Shown here: piece by piece, positions 45,631 to 54,563 of the stretch
How positions within the stretch are numbered: position 1 is the stretch's first letter
How the letters are laid out: every line of letters starts with the position of its first letter
Assembly: GCA_902826095.1 (NCBI GenBank)
Contig: CADEDN010000013.1
Location: 23,605 to 87,604, forward strand
Direction: 5' to 3'
Length of the DNA stretch: 64,000 nt
Origin: an uncultured Alphaproteobacteria bacterium
GTDB lineage: Bacteria; Pseudomonadota; Alphaproteobacteria; Caulobacterales; Parvularculaceae
The notes under the pieces: generated by a model
The model's input: the letters and a program-made list of their open reading frames with translations, nothing else
Database searches by the model: none
Told to the model about the DNA's origin: nothing
Program-made: the position numbers and the translations under genes

Positions 45631-46911
45631 ATGCCGCCGGCGGTTCATTCCTCAGAGGCGATGCTCGCGTCGGTTCTGATACAGATCATCGTCGTCATGC
45701 TTTGCGCGCGCGCCGCCGGGTCGATCGCCGCGGCGCTCCGCCAGCCGCGGGCTGTCGGTGAGATCGTCGCCGGCCTGATGCTCGGGCCTTCGCTATTCGG
45801 CGCGATTTTCCCAGACGCGTCCGCCGCGCTGTTCGCCGAGGGAACCGGCGACGTGATGTATGTCATCAGCCAGATCGGACTTGTGCTTCTCATGTTCCAG
45901 ATCGGCGCCGATTTCGAGTTCAGAAGGCTTGACGAACCGCATATCCGTCGCGCCGTCGTCTATGTCTCGGTCGCGAGCCTTGTTGTTCCCCTTGCGACGG
46001 GTTTCGCCCTCGGCCGCCTCAGCGCCGGAACGCTCGCCTCGAGCATCGACCCGCTCGCCTACAGCCTGTTCATTGCGATCGCTTTCGCGATCACGGCGGT
46101 GCCGATCCTCGGGCGCATCTTGCGCGGATATTCGATGACGAAATCCGATCCGGGCCTCATCGCGATCTCGTCGGCGGCGATCAATGATGTCGTCGGCTGG
46201 ATCCTGCTCGCCGCCGTCGTCGCGGCGGCGACTGCGGAATTCTCGATCGGATCGACGGCGGCGCGCCTGGCGGCGCTGCTGGCGCTTGTCGCTTTTGTCG
46301 CCGCCTTCGGCGGGCGGGCGGCGCGGGCGCTCGTGGCGAAATTTCGAGGAAGCGGCGAGGGGCTTGCGCCCGGGTTGATGGCGATCATTATCGCGATCGT
46401 ATTCGCGGCAGGGATCGCGACGCAGTCTCTCGGCGTATTCACGTTGTTCGGCGGCTTCCTCGCCGGCCTTGCATTCCATCGCGAGACCGAATTCGTCGAG
46501 GCGTGGCGCCGCCATGTAGGTCAATTCGTTCTGGTGTTTTTCCTACCGGTCTTCTTCACCTATACGGGGCTTCGAACCAATGTTCTTGGTCTCGAAGGCG
46601 CCGCGGATTGGGGCTGGTGCGCCGTCTTCTTCATCGCCGCCGTCGGATCGAAAATCGCACCGGTCTATGTCGCCGCGCGGCTCGCCAGGATCGGCAAGGG
46701 CGAATCCGCGACCCTCGCCGCGCTCATGAATACGCGCGCGCTGATGGAGCTGATTGTTCTCAATATCGGCTTCGGCCTCGGTTTCATACCGCAGGACGTC
46801 TTTACGATGCTGGTCGTCATGGCGATCGGCACGACCATCATGACCGGCCCCATCATCGAGGTCCTGCATCGCATCAACGGATGGAAGATCACGAGAGTGA
46901 TGGACGCCTGA
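45631..46911 (+). CDS. CPA2-family cation/proton antiporter
   Basis: The 426-residue membrane protein has about 12-13 hydrophobic segments and matches Na+/H+ exchanger-type CPA2 proteins such as KefB or NapA relatives: 'QPRAVGEIVAGLMLGPS', 'LVLLMFQIGADFE', 'FAITAVPILGRIL' and 'SSAAINDVVGWILLA', which holds the transport Asp. There is no C-terminal TrkA-N domain. Start ATG 45631 is 6 nt after eda; an ATG at 45661 is an alternative. Co-transcription with the sugar pathway may let it balance the Na+ load of the SSS symporter, an inference. Confidence 0.85.
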   Translation: MPPAVHSSEAMLASVLIQIIVVMLCARAAGSIAAALRQPRAVGEIVAGLMLGPSLFGAIFPDASAALFAEGTGDVMYVISQIGLVLLMFQIGADFEFRRLDEPHIRRAVVYVSVASLVVPLATGFALGRLSAGTLASSIDPLAYSLFIAIAFAITAVPILGRILRGYSMTKSDPGLIAISSAAINDVVGWILLAAVVAAATAEFSIGSTAARLAALLALVAFVAAFGGRAARALVAKFRGSGEGLAPGLMAIIIAIVFAAGIATQSLGVFTLFGGFLAGLAFHRETEFVEAWRRHVGQFVLVFFLPVFFTYTGLRTNVLGLEGAADWGWCAVFFIAAVGSKIAPVYVAARLARIGKGESATLAALMNTRALMELIVLNIGFGLGFIPQDVFTMLVVMAIGTTIMTGPIIEVLHRINGWKITRVMDA

Positions 46912-47086
46912 GGCGCTGGTTCGCATCCCGCAAGCGGTCTGATGAATCCGTCCGCCCTGACGCCGTCGTTCACTTGGCGGCCGATGCGAGTGTCGACTGA
47001 CGAAATTTGGTGAAGCTCGAGGAGCCGGAGTAATTCGTCCCACAGCCGCCAGGAAGTCCTGTGATTGCTGAGATCCGAAGCAGCGA
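46912..47086. other. Spacer without a recognised gene
   Basis: The 175 bp between the antiporter and the transposase remnant hold no coding signal or hairpin that I can support. Part may be decayed insertion-sequence DNA. Confidence 0.3.
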
Positions 47087-47373
47087 CTGACCGATGGGGA
47101 GAAAGCCGCGATCAGGAAAGGCAAATCGGCGGACGAGACATGGAACAACCCGCAACGACCTCGTCGGCCGCATCCATCGAAGGAAGCCGAAGGGCCGGCC
47201 GATGCCCGCTCCCATCCGCCGGGGAAACTCGACAAAGTCAAAAGTCCGCGCCAACGCCGTCGCACGTCTTCGCCGACAGGAAATGCCGCATGGGGATGAA
47301 GATCAGGACGATCGGCCTCGCCAACATCGCCTTCAACATGCGACGGCTGAACTTTCATGAGCGAACGGCGACG
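47087..47373 (+). pseudogene. IS5-family transposase remnant (frameshifted, internally deleted)
   Basis: Three short stretches in three successive frames match successive parts of IS5-type DDE transposases. 'LTDGEKAAIRKGKSADETW' (from 47087) resembles the segment before the catalytic core. 'RIHRRKPKGRPMP' to 'STKSKVRA' (about 47176-47255) matches the stretch before the last catalytic Glu. 'HVFADRKCRMGMKIRTIGLA' to 'NMRRLNFHER' (about 47260-47360) matches the C-terminus. Roughly the central 90 codons are missing. No terminal inverted repeats were found. It lies about 190 bp outside the tRNA-Phe island's left end. Confidence 0.75.
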
Positions 47374-47503
47374 ACGACGGCATCCGCGCTCCCCGGCGCA
47401 TCGACGCAAGGCTCCGAACGCAAAGCGCAAAAAGCCGTCAAATCACCGACAATGGGTCAATCACCCCTGTTGATGTAGGCGTCTAACTCATTGACCTAAA
47501 GCG

Positions 47504-47532
47504 GAAAAATGAAACAGCCCGCGACGGGCTGC
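47504..47532 (-). terminator. Terminator facing left, probable original tRNA-Phe terminator
   Basis: A perfect 7-bp stem (CAGCCCG-cga-CGGGCTG, 47515-47531), read on the minus strand, is followed by TTTCATTTTT. It lies 30 bp beyond the duplicated tRNA-Phe 3' end at 47562-47581, the usual spacing for a tRNA terminator, though the tRNA itself is now 16 kb away. Confidence 0.8.
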
Positions 47533-47561
47533 GTCTGTGGAAACCTGTGGAAAAATGGGGG

Positions 47562-47581
47562 ATGGTGCCCAGGGGCGGAAT
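47562..47581. repeat. attL-like direct repeat: 20-bp copy of the tRNA-Phe 3' end
   Basis: ATGGTGCCCAGGGGCGGAAT is identical to 63924-63943, the last 20 bp of the tRNA-Phe locus including CCA. Sequences diverge at once on both sides. This is the arrangement expected of an attachment site made by integration into a tRNA gene. Confidence 0.85.
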
Positions 47582-47963
47582 CACAAATTCATGCTAAAGT
47601 ATTGAATTACCATGTATTTCTATCACGCATAGATACAACGTATCAACACTTGCACCAAAGTCATTCGCGGGCGCCCGCCGACCTTCGGAACGCTTAGGAA
47701 GGATTTCCTGCCAACGATCGCTGCTGCGAGCATAATTCGGCATTTCGCTTTGATCGGCGCCCCGACGATAACGGTGGCGACCTATGCGACAGCTTCTGTG
47801 AAGCCGGAAATGTCCAAGCTTGGTTTCGGTCGCCGTCGCGACGGCGAGCGCGAGTGAAATGGTCCTCGATCGCCGTCTCAATCATCGATGCCGAACCCAA
47901 TGGTCTGGTTGAAGTAATCTTCGACGCAGTATTTTCGATGGCTCCTTCGATTGATCTGCCGGC
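47582..47963. other. Left island border, AT-rich, no recognised gene
   Basis: The first 70 bp are clearly AT-rich. No gene product is recognised on either strand; an open plus-strand stretch around 47733-47967 has no family likeness. Confidence 0.35.
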
Positions 47964-48206
47964 GTGAGTCCGGTGTGTTACCCGGCGTCCGGATTTCGGA
48001 TCGGCGCCGGCGACGTTTTGCTCGGCGAGATCGCTGGCGTTCCGGTCTACATCGCCGGCGACCAGTATGAGGCCTGGAAGCATACGCAACAGATCCTCGA
48101 CGTCGTGCCGGGGAGGGGCGGCATGTTCTCGCTCGACACTGGACGCGAACGACGCTTCCTCACCCGATCACGCGTTTATTGCGCGCCGGATCAGGCGCGG
48201 CCGTAA
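47964..48206 (+). pseudogene. DUF779 protein fragment (N-terminally truncated)
   Basis: About 80 codons match the C-terminal two thirds of DUF779 proteins: 'SPVCYPASGFRIGAGDVLLG', 'DQYEAWKHTQQILDVVPGRG' and 'GMFSLDTGRERRFLTRSR'. DUF779 genes usually sit beside NAD-dependent aldehyde dehydrogenases. The normal N-terminal part with its Cys pair is missing: the frame is closed by a TGA at 47952 and upstream bases match only weakly. No aldehyde dehydrogenase is nearby. The 3' end overlaps the convergent symporter gene by 16 nt. Confidence 0.7.
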
Positions 48207-49822
48207 GCGGCGAACGCGACCAGGAACGCGATCGACAGGAAGAAGAAAACAATAAGACCCCAGCTCGCGGCATCGACGCGTCCCGGGGCCACGAACCAGC
48301 CGTCTTTCTTCATTGGAATGTTCTGATCGCGGAAGCGACGCAGCTGTCCGGCGACTGTCTGTTCGTGCCATTCCTTTTTGAATCCGCCGAACAGCACGCT
48401 GGCGACCCATCCAACGATGATATTCACGCCGCCGCCGATGACGACATACCAAGGCCATGCGATATCGAGCGCCGGGATACCAGCCGCTGGAACCCCGCTG
48501 ATGACGGCCCAGAGGACGAGAAAGCCCGCGACGACCCCGATCAGAAGTCCCGTCTGGTTTGCGTGCTTTGAAAAGAAGCCGAGAGCGAACATTGCGAGCT
48601 TGGCGCCGACGAAATAGGAGCTCACCTGTGTCAGCCGCTCAAGGATCGAACCGCCGCTGTTGATGAAGGTAAAGGCGATCGGAATCGCCACAACGCCCCA
48701 AAACACCGTCAGGCCTCGCGCGACTACGAGAAAATGCGCGTCGCTGGCGGCCTTGCGGAAGTATCGCTGGTAAAAATCGGTGATCGTCACCGTCGCAAGC
48801 GAATTGAATGCGGATGAGAGGCTCGACATCGATGCGGAAAGGATCGCCGCGGCGAGCAACCCAAGCAATCCTGGAATCGCCAAGCTTTGCGCAAAGAGCA
48901 AGATGATCGCGTTCGGCTGATCGAACGGCTTACCGTCATAATAGGCGTACATGAGCGCGCCGATGAAGAAGAAGAGGAAATAGATGAAGAAAGCGGCATA
49001 ACCCATCATCAGGTATGACTTCTTGGCGTCGCCCAGTGTTTTCGCCGCGAGCGCCCGCTGCACCATCATCTGATTGCCACCATAGACGGTGATATGGAAA
49101 AGAGTCATGGCGATGACGCCCGCCCAGATCGTCGGCGTGATCGATAGATCAGGCGCGAGGTTAATTGGGTCTAGCTTGCCGACGGCGTCCAGCTCGGCGA
49201 GTGCGCTCTTCAGCGGGCTTGTCGCATCGAGCGCATAATAGAAAATGACGCCTGCGCCTACGAAAAGCACCACGCACTGCAAGACATCCGTCCAGATGAC
49301 CGCGTTCATGCCGCCGAGCATTGTGTAGGCAAGCACGATCACGGTCATCAGCACGATGCTTGCACGCACGTCAATGCCTGTGGCGAAGGTCACAACGACG
49401 GCGGTCGCAGTGAGGATCGAAGCCGTCGCGATCGTCTGGGTGATGAGGAACAAGAGAGCGATGACGGATCGCGAAGCGGCGCCGAACCGACGTTCGAGAT
49501 AATCGTAAATCGAGGCGACGCCGCTATTGTAGAAGAACGGCAGAAAGACAACAACGACGACAAAAATGACAAGCGGATAGTTGAGGTGGATCGCCAGCGC
49601 CGCCATGCCGTCGCCGTAAGCCCATGCGGGTCCGCCGAGAAAAGATAGCGCGCTGACATAGGTCGCGACCACCGAAATGCCGATCGCCCACCAGGGCGAA
49701 GTCCGGTTTCCAAGCTGGTAGTCCGCCGCCGTTTTGACCTTGCGGCTGAAGGCGAAGCCTAAAGCGAGATTGCCGGCAAGATAAGCGATCACAATCGCCC
49801 AGTTGAGCGCGCCGAATTCCAT
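48191..49822 (-). CDS. Sodium/solute symporter (SSS family) of the island
   Basis: The 543-residue inner-membrane protein has about 14 hydrophobic segments and the SSS layout: 'TAADYQLGNRTSPWWAIGIS', 'YLERRFGAASR', 'GGMNAVIWTDVLQCVVLFVG' and 'LAAAILSASMSSLSSAFNSL', the last with the sodium-site Ser residues. It differs clearly from the symporter at 38419. It follows the SnoaL-like gene by 44 nt with a GGGAGGG ribosome site, so both are one operon. It likely brings the island's substrate across the inner membrane after the TonB receptor. Confidence 0.88.
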   Translation of the reverse strand: MEFGALNWAIVIAYLAGNLALGFAFSRKVKTAADYQLGNRTSPWWAIGISVVATYVSALSFLGGPAWAYGDGMAALAIHLNYPLVIFVVVVVFLPFFYNSGVASIYDYLERRFGAASRSVIALLFLITQTIATASILTATAVVVTFATGIDVRASIVLMTVIVLAYTMLGGMNAVIWTDVLQCVVLFVGAGVIFYYALDATSPLKSALAELDAVGKLDPINLAPDLSITPTIWAGVIAMTLFHITVYGGNQMMVQRALAAKTLGDAKKSYLMMGYAAFFIYFLFFFIGALMYAYYDGKPFDQPNAIILLFAQSLAIPGLLGLLAAAILSASMSSLSSAFNSLATVTITDFYQRYFRKAASDAHFLVVARGLTVFWGVVAIPIAFTFINSGGSILERLTQVSSYFVGAKLAMFALGFFSKHANQTGLLIGVVAGFLVLWAVISGVPAAGIPALDIAWPWYVVIGGGVNIIVGWVASVLFGGFKKEWHEQTVAGQLRRFRDQNIPMKKDGWFVAPGRVDAASWGLIVFFFLSIAFLVAFAAYGRA

Positions 49823-49866
49823 TGTTGGTCCCTCCCGTCAGCGGCGGTTTCGTCGCCGCGCTGTTA

Positions 49867-50859
49867 TTATTTCGCGCCTCGGCGTAGCGGCGCGAACACG
49901 TCAATTCCGAATTGCCGGAAGACATCCGGGATATCGATGAAGACCCAGTTTTCCTTCAGCAGATCGCCTTCACGACGCCAGAAATCCATGACGCGCATGG
50001 TGACCCGCCTTCCGGCCGGAAGCGGCGTTGAAATCCACGGTGCGCCGCTGGAGGTCGCGTTGATGCTCGGCCACCCGCCCGAGGCGACGTAGTTTCCGTC
50101 GCCGATGCGGGCGACATGATTTCCTCCAACACGGTCCGGAATGAAGTCGAGAAACGGCTGTTGATGATAGGATTGAAAACCCTTGAGGCCGCGCGTCGTT
50201 CCGATCCCGGAAGGCCCGTACCACATCATGTTCGGGTGCCAGAACCGCTCTTGTCCCATGCTGGAGAGCGTCTTTCGATCAAATTGCATGAGGCCCGCGA
50301 TCATCGCCTCGACGAGCCGCAAGGACTTCAAGGTTTCCGCGTCCGGTGCTTTCGCATGTCGGGCGCCGTCATGAGTCATTGGCGCCGGCGTCAGAAGTTC
50401 GGCGCCGAGACCGCGAGGCACAAGGTCAAATCCGGCCTGACGCGCGACGCCGACGATGTCGAGAATCAAATGGCCGCTGGCGATTTTGTCGTCCTCAATC
50501 TTCAGAATTTCGCCATAGCGAATATGAATCGCCTGTCGGTTCGCAGGGATGCCGAGCCAGTCGCGCTCGAACGTTCCGATGAAGTGGCCCGTTGATGCGA
50601 CCCAGACGCTCTCCCGAAATTCTCCGGCGAGGACGATGTCGTCCTGTCGTTCGAAGTCCGGAAACGAATGGAGCAGGGGGCGCCAGAAACGGTCCTTGAG
50701 GAGTGATCGCCCTTGCAACTCGTCCATCGGATATGAGACCCGCCACAACGCTTCGACTTTGACGGCGCTGTCGATCGCATTGAGGAACCGATCAAAGCTT
50801 CGCGCTTCTTGCGCAGTGAAATAATCAAGCGCCGCCGCTCTTGCCCGTTCAACTGTCAT
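49867..50859 (-). CDS. Tandem SnoaL-like (NTF2-fold) protein
   Basis: The 330-residue protein has two consecutive NTF2-like/SnoaL-like domains. The first has 'ALDYFTAQEARSFDRFLNAI' and 'VWVASTGHFIGTFERDWLGI' (about residues 10-110). The second has 'WHPNMMWYGPSGIGTTRGLK' and 'DFWRREGDLLKENWVFIDIP' (about 207-320). SnoaL-like proteins are lyases, cyclases or isomerases of small organic acids or polyketides; no reaction is assigned. It is the first gene of an operon with the symporter. A candidate LacI site lies 57 bp upstream (50916-50931). A comparable two-domain protein is at 60767. Confidence 0.8.
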   Translation of the reverse strand: MTVERARAAALDYFTAQEARSFDRFLNAIDSAVKVEALWRVSYPMDELQGRSLLKDRFWRPLLHSFPDFERQDDIVLAGEFRESVWVASTGHFIGTFERDWLGIPANRQAIHIRYGEILKIEDDKIASGHLILDIVGVARQAGFDLVPRGLGAELLTPAPMTHDGARHAKAPDAETLKSLRLVEAMIAGLMQFDRKTLSSMGQERFWHPNMMWYGPSGIGTTRGLKGFQSYHQQPFLDFIPDRVGGNHVARIGDGNYVASGGWPSINATSSGAPWISTPLPAGRRVTMRVMDFWRREGDLLKENWVFIDIPDVFRQFGIDVFAPLRRGAK

Positions 50860-50915
50860 TGGAACCGTTCAGATCTCCGAGCCGAGCGGCAATATGAAAC
50901 TTCCGCCGCAAGGAT

Positions 50916-50931
50916 TGTACTGCGAATGCAA
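50916..50931. promoter_or_regulatory. Candidate island LacI operator a (TGTACTGCGAATGCAA)
   Basis: A 16-bp pseudo-palindrome centred on CG, 57 bp upstream of the SnoaL-symporter operon. It is identical to the site at 53574. Confidence 0.65.
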
Positions 50932-51136
50932 AGCATCGTCAAAACAGGCCGCATGTCGCGTTTGCGTGGCGAGACAGGTCAATGGGGCTGCTTCCTCAGG
51001 GCGCTTCACAGAGCCGCGCTCGACATTGGCGACGATCGATATCGCGCAATCGTCCAATTCAAAATCCGGAAGGACGCCACTTGGAAGCCCCTCCGAAATG
51101 GTCCGACGCTGCGCGACGGTCAGGAGCGAGATGATA

Positions 51137-51170
51137 CAAACAAGAAGCGGTCGGCGCACGCGCCGACCGC
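51137..51170 (-). terminator. Terminator after the island TonB receptor
   Basis: A perfect 10-bp stem GCGGTCGGCG / CGCCGACCGC with a 4-nt loop (51147-51170), read leftwards, is followed by TTCTTGTTTG. It lies 56 bp after the receptor stop. The rest of the 366-bp gap (50860-51225) holds the operator at 50916 and no gene. Confidence 0.8.
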
Positions 51171-51225
51171 ATTATTAGACATTCACGGAGACCGGGATAT
51201 CCCCATCAGCTAGGATTTCAGTGTC

Positions 51226-53481
51226 CTAGTTGCGGAAGCCGAAACGGATGCCGTAGGTCGCTGGATCGCCATAGTTCTGCGCGATAGCGTTTTGTCCAAA
51301 ACGCACGGTACGGTTCAAGATCGCCTCGTCCGTCACGTTGCGACCAAAAAGCTCGACGTACCAGTTGTCGCTGGGGGACGTGTAGGTGAGCCGTAAATCG
51401 AGCTTGGCGTAAGCATCCTGCTCCGAGAACGCATAATCGATGTCGTTCGTCGAATAGCTGCTCGAATAATAGAGGTTCCCAGCGGGCGTAATCGTTCCTC
51501 CGAAGGCGGGGAAGTCGTATTGGGCTCCGATGCCGAAGGTAAACTCCGGCGACAGCGGTACTCGGCGCCCGTCGAGGTTTACAGAGGCGCCGGAGATCGG
51601 TTCGCTGATGTTGTAGCGGCCGAATTCCGCCTTGTTGTAGCTTGCGAGGATATTGATCAGAGCGGCGTCGACCGGCGACCATTTAATCTCCGCTTCAGCG
51701 CCATAGGCCTCAGCCTCGCCAGCGTTTGTAGAAATCGTCAGGACCGTACTGCCGACATTGACGAATTCATTCGCAAGCAGGCCGTCGAACTTGTTCAAGA
51801 ACAGAGCGACATTCGCCACGACCGCGCCGTCGAGGAACGTATTCTTGAGGCCGACCTCATAGGCCTTGATTGTCTGCTCGTCGAACGACGCGCCGCCGGT
51901 CACCGAGTTGGCGCTGTTGTTGAAACCGCCGGCCTGAAAGCCCGTCGAAGCGGTTGCGTAGAGCAGGTTATTGGGCGTCAGATCGAAGTCGACGCCGGCT
52001 TTCCACGTCAGTTTGTCAAACGTGGCGCTGTCGGTGAAAACTGTCGAGCCGGTGAAGTTTAACGGAATGGTGAAGTTGCTGTTGGTGACCCGGCTGAAGT
52101 CTTTCTTGTCCTGCGTCCACCGGAGGCCGCCGGTGATGCGGATAGCGTCGGTGATGGAGTATGTCGCCTGCCCGTAGAAGGCGATCGAGCGGGTATCGAC
52201 GTCAGCGAGCGAGTTGAAGTCAGAACCTGCTGGCGCCGGCGTCGTCAGAATTGGCAGGTTAGTCGCCGCATCGGTTGCGAAAATACGGTCAAAGGCGAAG
52301 ATGCCGACCGTATCGTCTTGAAGGAAGAAACCGCCGAGCGTCCACTCAAGCGGGCCATCGCCCTGGGAGGTCAGCTGGATTTCTTCCGAATAGGTGCGAG
52401 CGCGGTCTTCCTGGAATTCAAACCCGCTGTTGAAGATCGACAGGTCCGCGTCCGCCGTTCTGTTCGAGGAAAAATCCGCGTACCCCAGCAAGACCTTGAG
52501 GTTAGCGAAGCCGAGATCGTAATTCGCCTCAAGGTCCAGCGTCTCTTGCTCCGTATCAAGAGAAAAATCCGCATTTCTCGCGATGGTGTAGGGGTCTGGG
52601 TCGGAAGGCGAGAAACCGGCGCCGACGCGCGGATTCACCGGCTCAAGGCTTGCGACGAGAACCTCGGCGAAAGTAAACGGCGCGGTTGCATCGGGATCGA
52701 CCGGCCGGCCGGCATTGAAATAGCCGAAGTCTGCGCCGCCATTCCCGCCTTGCGACCACCGGCTGGCGCGCAACGTCGCATCGAAGCGCTCGTTCGGCTC
52801 CCAGCGGAGTTGCACGCGGACGTAGTCTTCGTCCTTATCTTTGACGCCGTTGTCATCATCGAAGAGGTTTTCAACGTAATCGTCGTGATTGTCGATTGAC
52901 GCGGAAACGCGTGCGAAGAGCGTATCTGTCAAGGCGGCGTTGACGAAGCCATCGACGCGCCGCTGGTCGTAATTGCCAATCGTCACATTGATGCCCGCCG
53001 CGAATTCAGCCGACGGCGCGTTCGAAATCACGTTAACGGCGCCGCCGAAGCTGTTGCGCCCATAAAGCGTTCCTTGCGGACCGCGCAGCACCTCGACACG
53101 GTTTACATCGACAAACGCCGCGAGCGCCTGCGACGTCCGGCTGCGGTAGACGCCGTCAACAAAGAAGGCGACAATCGGATCCTGCTGGTTTGACACGTTT
53201 TCGGTTCTGGCGCCGCGTATCGCGGGACGGGCGTCATTGCCTGATTGACCAAACTGCAGGCCGGGAACCAGGAGTTCCAAGCGCGAAATGTCCACGACGC
53301 CGTTCGATTCAAGCCCTGCGCCGCCGATTGCGGTCACCGAAAGCGGCACATCCTGAATATTCTGTTCGCGCTTCTGCGCCGTGACGACAATCTCGTCCTG
53401 CGCCAACGCCGGAAGGGCGGCCACCATTGCGGCTGACCCGGCGCCAAGCGCCAATACTGCCCTCAAGTTCGCTTTTCTCAT
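51226..53481 (-). CDS. TonB-dependent receptor of the island
   Basis: The 751-residue receptor has a signal peptide ending 'PALAQD', a TonB-box 'DEIVVTAQKREQNIQDVPLS', the plug with 'LELLVPGLQFG' and 'RGPQGTLYGRNSFGGAVNVI', and a beta-barrel ending 'YGIRFGFRN'. This type imports varied small molecules in Sphingomonas- and Caulobacter-like bacteria, not only siderophores. The terminal residue is Asn rather than Phe, with Phe two places before it. ATG 53481 has a GGGAGGGG site; longer starts run into the operator. It is probably the outer-membrane entry for the island's substrate. Confidence 0.9.
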   Translation of the reverse strand: MRKANLRAVLALGAGSAAMVAALPALAQDEIVVTAQKREQNIQDVPLSVTAIGGAGLESNGVVDISRLELLVPGLQFGQSGNDARPAIRGARTENVSNQQDPIVAFFVDGVYRSRTSQALAAFVDVNRVEVLRGPQGTLYGRNSFGGAVNVISNAPSAEFAAGINVTIGNYDQRRVDGFVNAALTDTLFARVSASIDNHDDYVENLFDDDNGVKDKDEDYVRVQLRWEPNERFDATLRASRWSQGGNGGADFGYFNAGRPVDPDATAPFTFAEVLVASLEPVNPRVGAGFSPSDPDPYTIARNADFSLDTEQETLDLEANYDLGFANLKVLLGYADFSSNRTADADLSIFNSGFEFQEDRARTYSEEIQLTSQGDGPLEWTLGGFFLQDDTVGIFAFDRIFATDAATNLPILTTPAPAGSDFNSLADVDTRSIAFYGQATYSITDAIRITGGLRWTQDKKDFSRVTNSNFTIPLNFTGSTVFTDSATFDKLTWKAGVDFDLTPNNLLYATASTGFQAGGFNNSANSVTGGASFDEQTIKAYEVGLKNTFLDGAVVANVALFLNKFDGLLANEFVNVGSTVLTISTNAGEAEAYGAEAEIKWSPVDAALINILASYNKAEFGRYNISEPISGASVNLDGRRVPLSPEFTFGIGAQYDFPAFGGTITPAGNLYYSSSYSTNDIDYAFSEQDAYAKLDLRLTYTSPSDNWYVELFGRNVTDEAILNRTVRFGQNAIAQNYGDPATYGIRFGFRN

Positions 53482-53573
53482 TAGGACCCCTCCCGTTGTT
53501 GCGCGATCCGTTCCGCGCGTTTTATCGATCGCCGACGACCAAGCCGATTCGGCAACCTTAATCGTCGCAAGAA

Positions 53574-53589
53574 TGTACTGCGAATGCAA
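53574..53589. promoter_or_regulatory. Candidate island LacI operator b (TGTACTGCGAATGCAA)
   Basis: Identical to operator a at 50916, about 93 bp upstream of the TonB receptor start codon. Confidence 0.65.
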
Positions 53590-53693
53590 GAAATATTTGC
53601 CAAATGGCGCGATGTCGCGGCTGTGGCGTACGAAAACCCTGAAAAATGGCCAAAAACCGAGCAAAAAAAGCGCCTTCGGATGCAAATGACGCT

Positions 53694-54425
53694 CTATTGC
53701 GCGGTCCAGCCGCCATCAACGAGCAGGCTGTGGCCTGTCACCATGCCGGACAGCGGGGAGGCGAGATACAAAACGGCGTTTGCGACATCCTCAGGCTGGC
53801 CCGTGCGGCCCATCGGGATCATGCGATGAACAAACTCCCTGAATTCTGCGTTGTCGAGCATCGGCTTGGTCATCGGCGTTTCGATGAACGTCGGGGCGAC
53901 GCTGTTCACGCGGACGCCCATCGGCGCGAGTTCGACCGCCATCGCCTTGGTCAGTCCCTCAATCGCGTGTTTTGTCATGCAGTAGACGGTGCGACGGGGC
54001 GAACCGACATGTCCCATCTGCGATGACATATGGATGATTACGCCGCTCTTTTGCCGGACCATCACGCGCGCGGCTGCACGCGCGGTCCTGAACATTGAGC
54101 GGATATTGAGGTCGATCAGGAAATCGAGATTTTCGTCGGATACCTCAACAAACGGCTCCGGCCGGTTCGATCCTGCATTGTTGACGAGAATGTCGAGGGC
54201 TTGGAGCCGCTCGATGCGCGCGATGAAGTCATCGGACGTCACGTCCTCGACCCAGGGCTCGATCCGCCCGTCGCGCTCGGCCGCCATCGCGTCGAGATCG
54301 GACGCGGTTCGCGCGACCGCAATGACCCGGGCGCCGGCGCCGCAAAGCGCCTCTGCAATTGCTTTGCCTAGCCCGCGACCAGCGCCGGTGACCAGAGCTG
54401 TCTTGCCATCAAGTAGTTGGTCCAC
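53694..54425 (-). CDS. Short-chain dehydrogenase/reductase
   Basis: The 243-residue classical SDR has 'TGAGRGLGKAIAEAL' (cofactor loop, residue 13), 'DILVNNAGS', the catalytic 'YCMTK' Tyr/Lys with Ser upstream in 'IHMSSQMG', and the end 'GMVTGHSLLVDGGW'. The residue pattern after beta2 ('VARTASDL') would allow NADP(H). It oxidises or reduces an alcohol or keto group of the island substrate; the exact step is unknown. Divergent from the HisD-like gene across a shared operator (54463-54478). Confidence 0.9.
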   Translation of the reverse strand: MDQLLDGKTALVTGAGRGLGKAIAEALCGAGARVIAVARTASDLDAMAAERDGRIEPWVEDVTSDDFIARIERLQALDILVNNAGSNRPEPFVEVSDENLDFLIDLNIRSMFRTARAAARVMVRQKSGVIIHMSSQMGHVGSPRRTVYCMTKHAIEGLTKAMAVELAPMGVRVNSVAPTFIETPMTKPMLDNAEFREFVHRMIPMGRTGQPEDVANAVLYLASPLSGMVTGHSLLVDGGWTAQ

Positions 54426-54462
54426 CGGCCTCCATTCCTCCTAAGTTGCGTCTCGCTTCTGA

Positions 54463-54478
54463 TTGCATTCGAATGCAA
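54463..54478. promoter_or_regulatory. Candidate island LacI operator c (TTGCATTCGAATGCAA)
   Basis: A perfect 16-bp palindrome (20 bp with its flanking GA/TC) between the divergent SDR and HisD-like genes, 38 and 86 bp from their starts. It is the best copy of the set and defines its symmetry: seven bases either side of a central CG. Confidence 0.75.
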
Positions 54479-54563
54479 TCTATGAGACGATTGTCATATT
54501 GCAAGCAAATTCAGGCGGCGGCCAGCCCGCGCGCCGCGCCGTGTCAGCAAGGGGAAAGTGCGC

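Noticed and set aside
47582..47660. A tRNA fragment extending beyond the 20-bp repeat at the left island end
   Set aside because: Identity with tRNA-Phe stops exactly after the 20 bp; no tRNA fold is possible.
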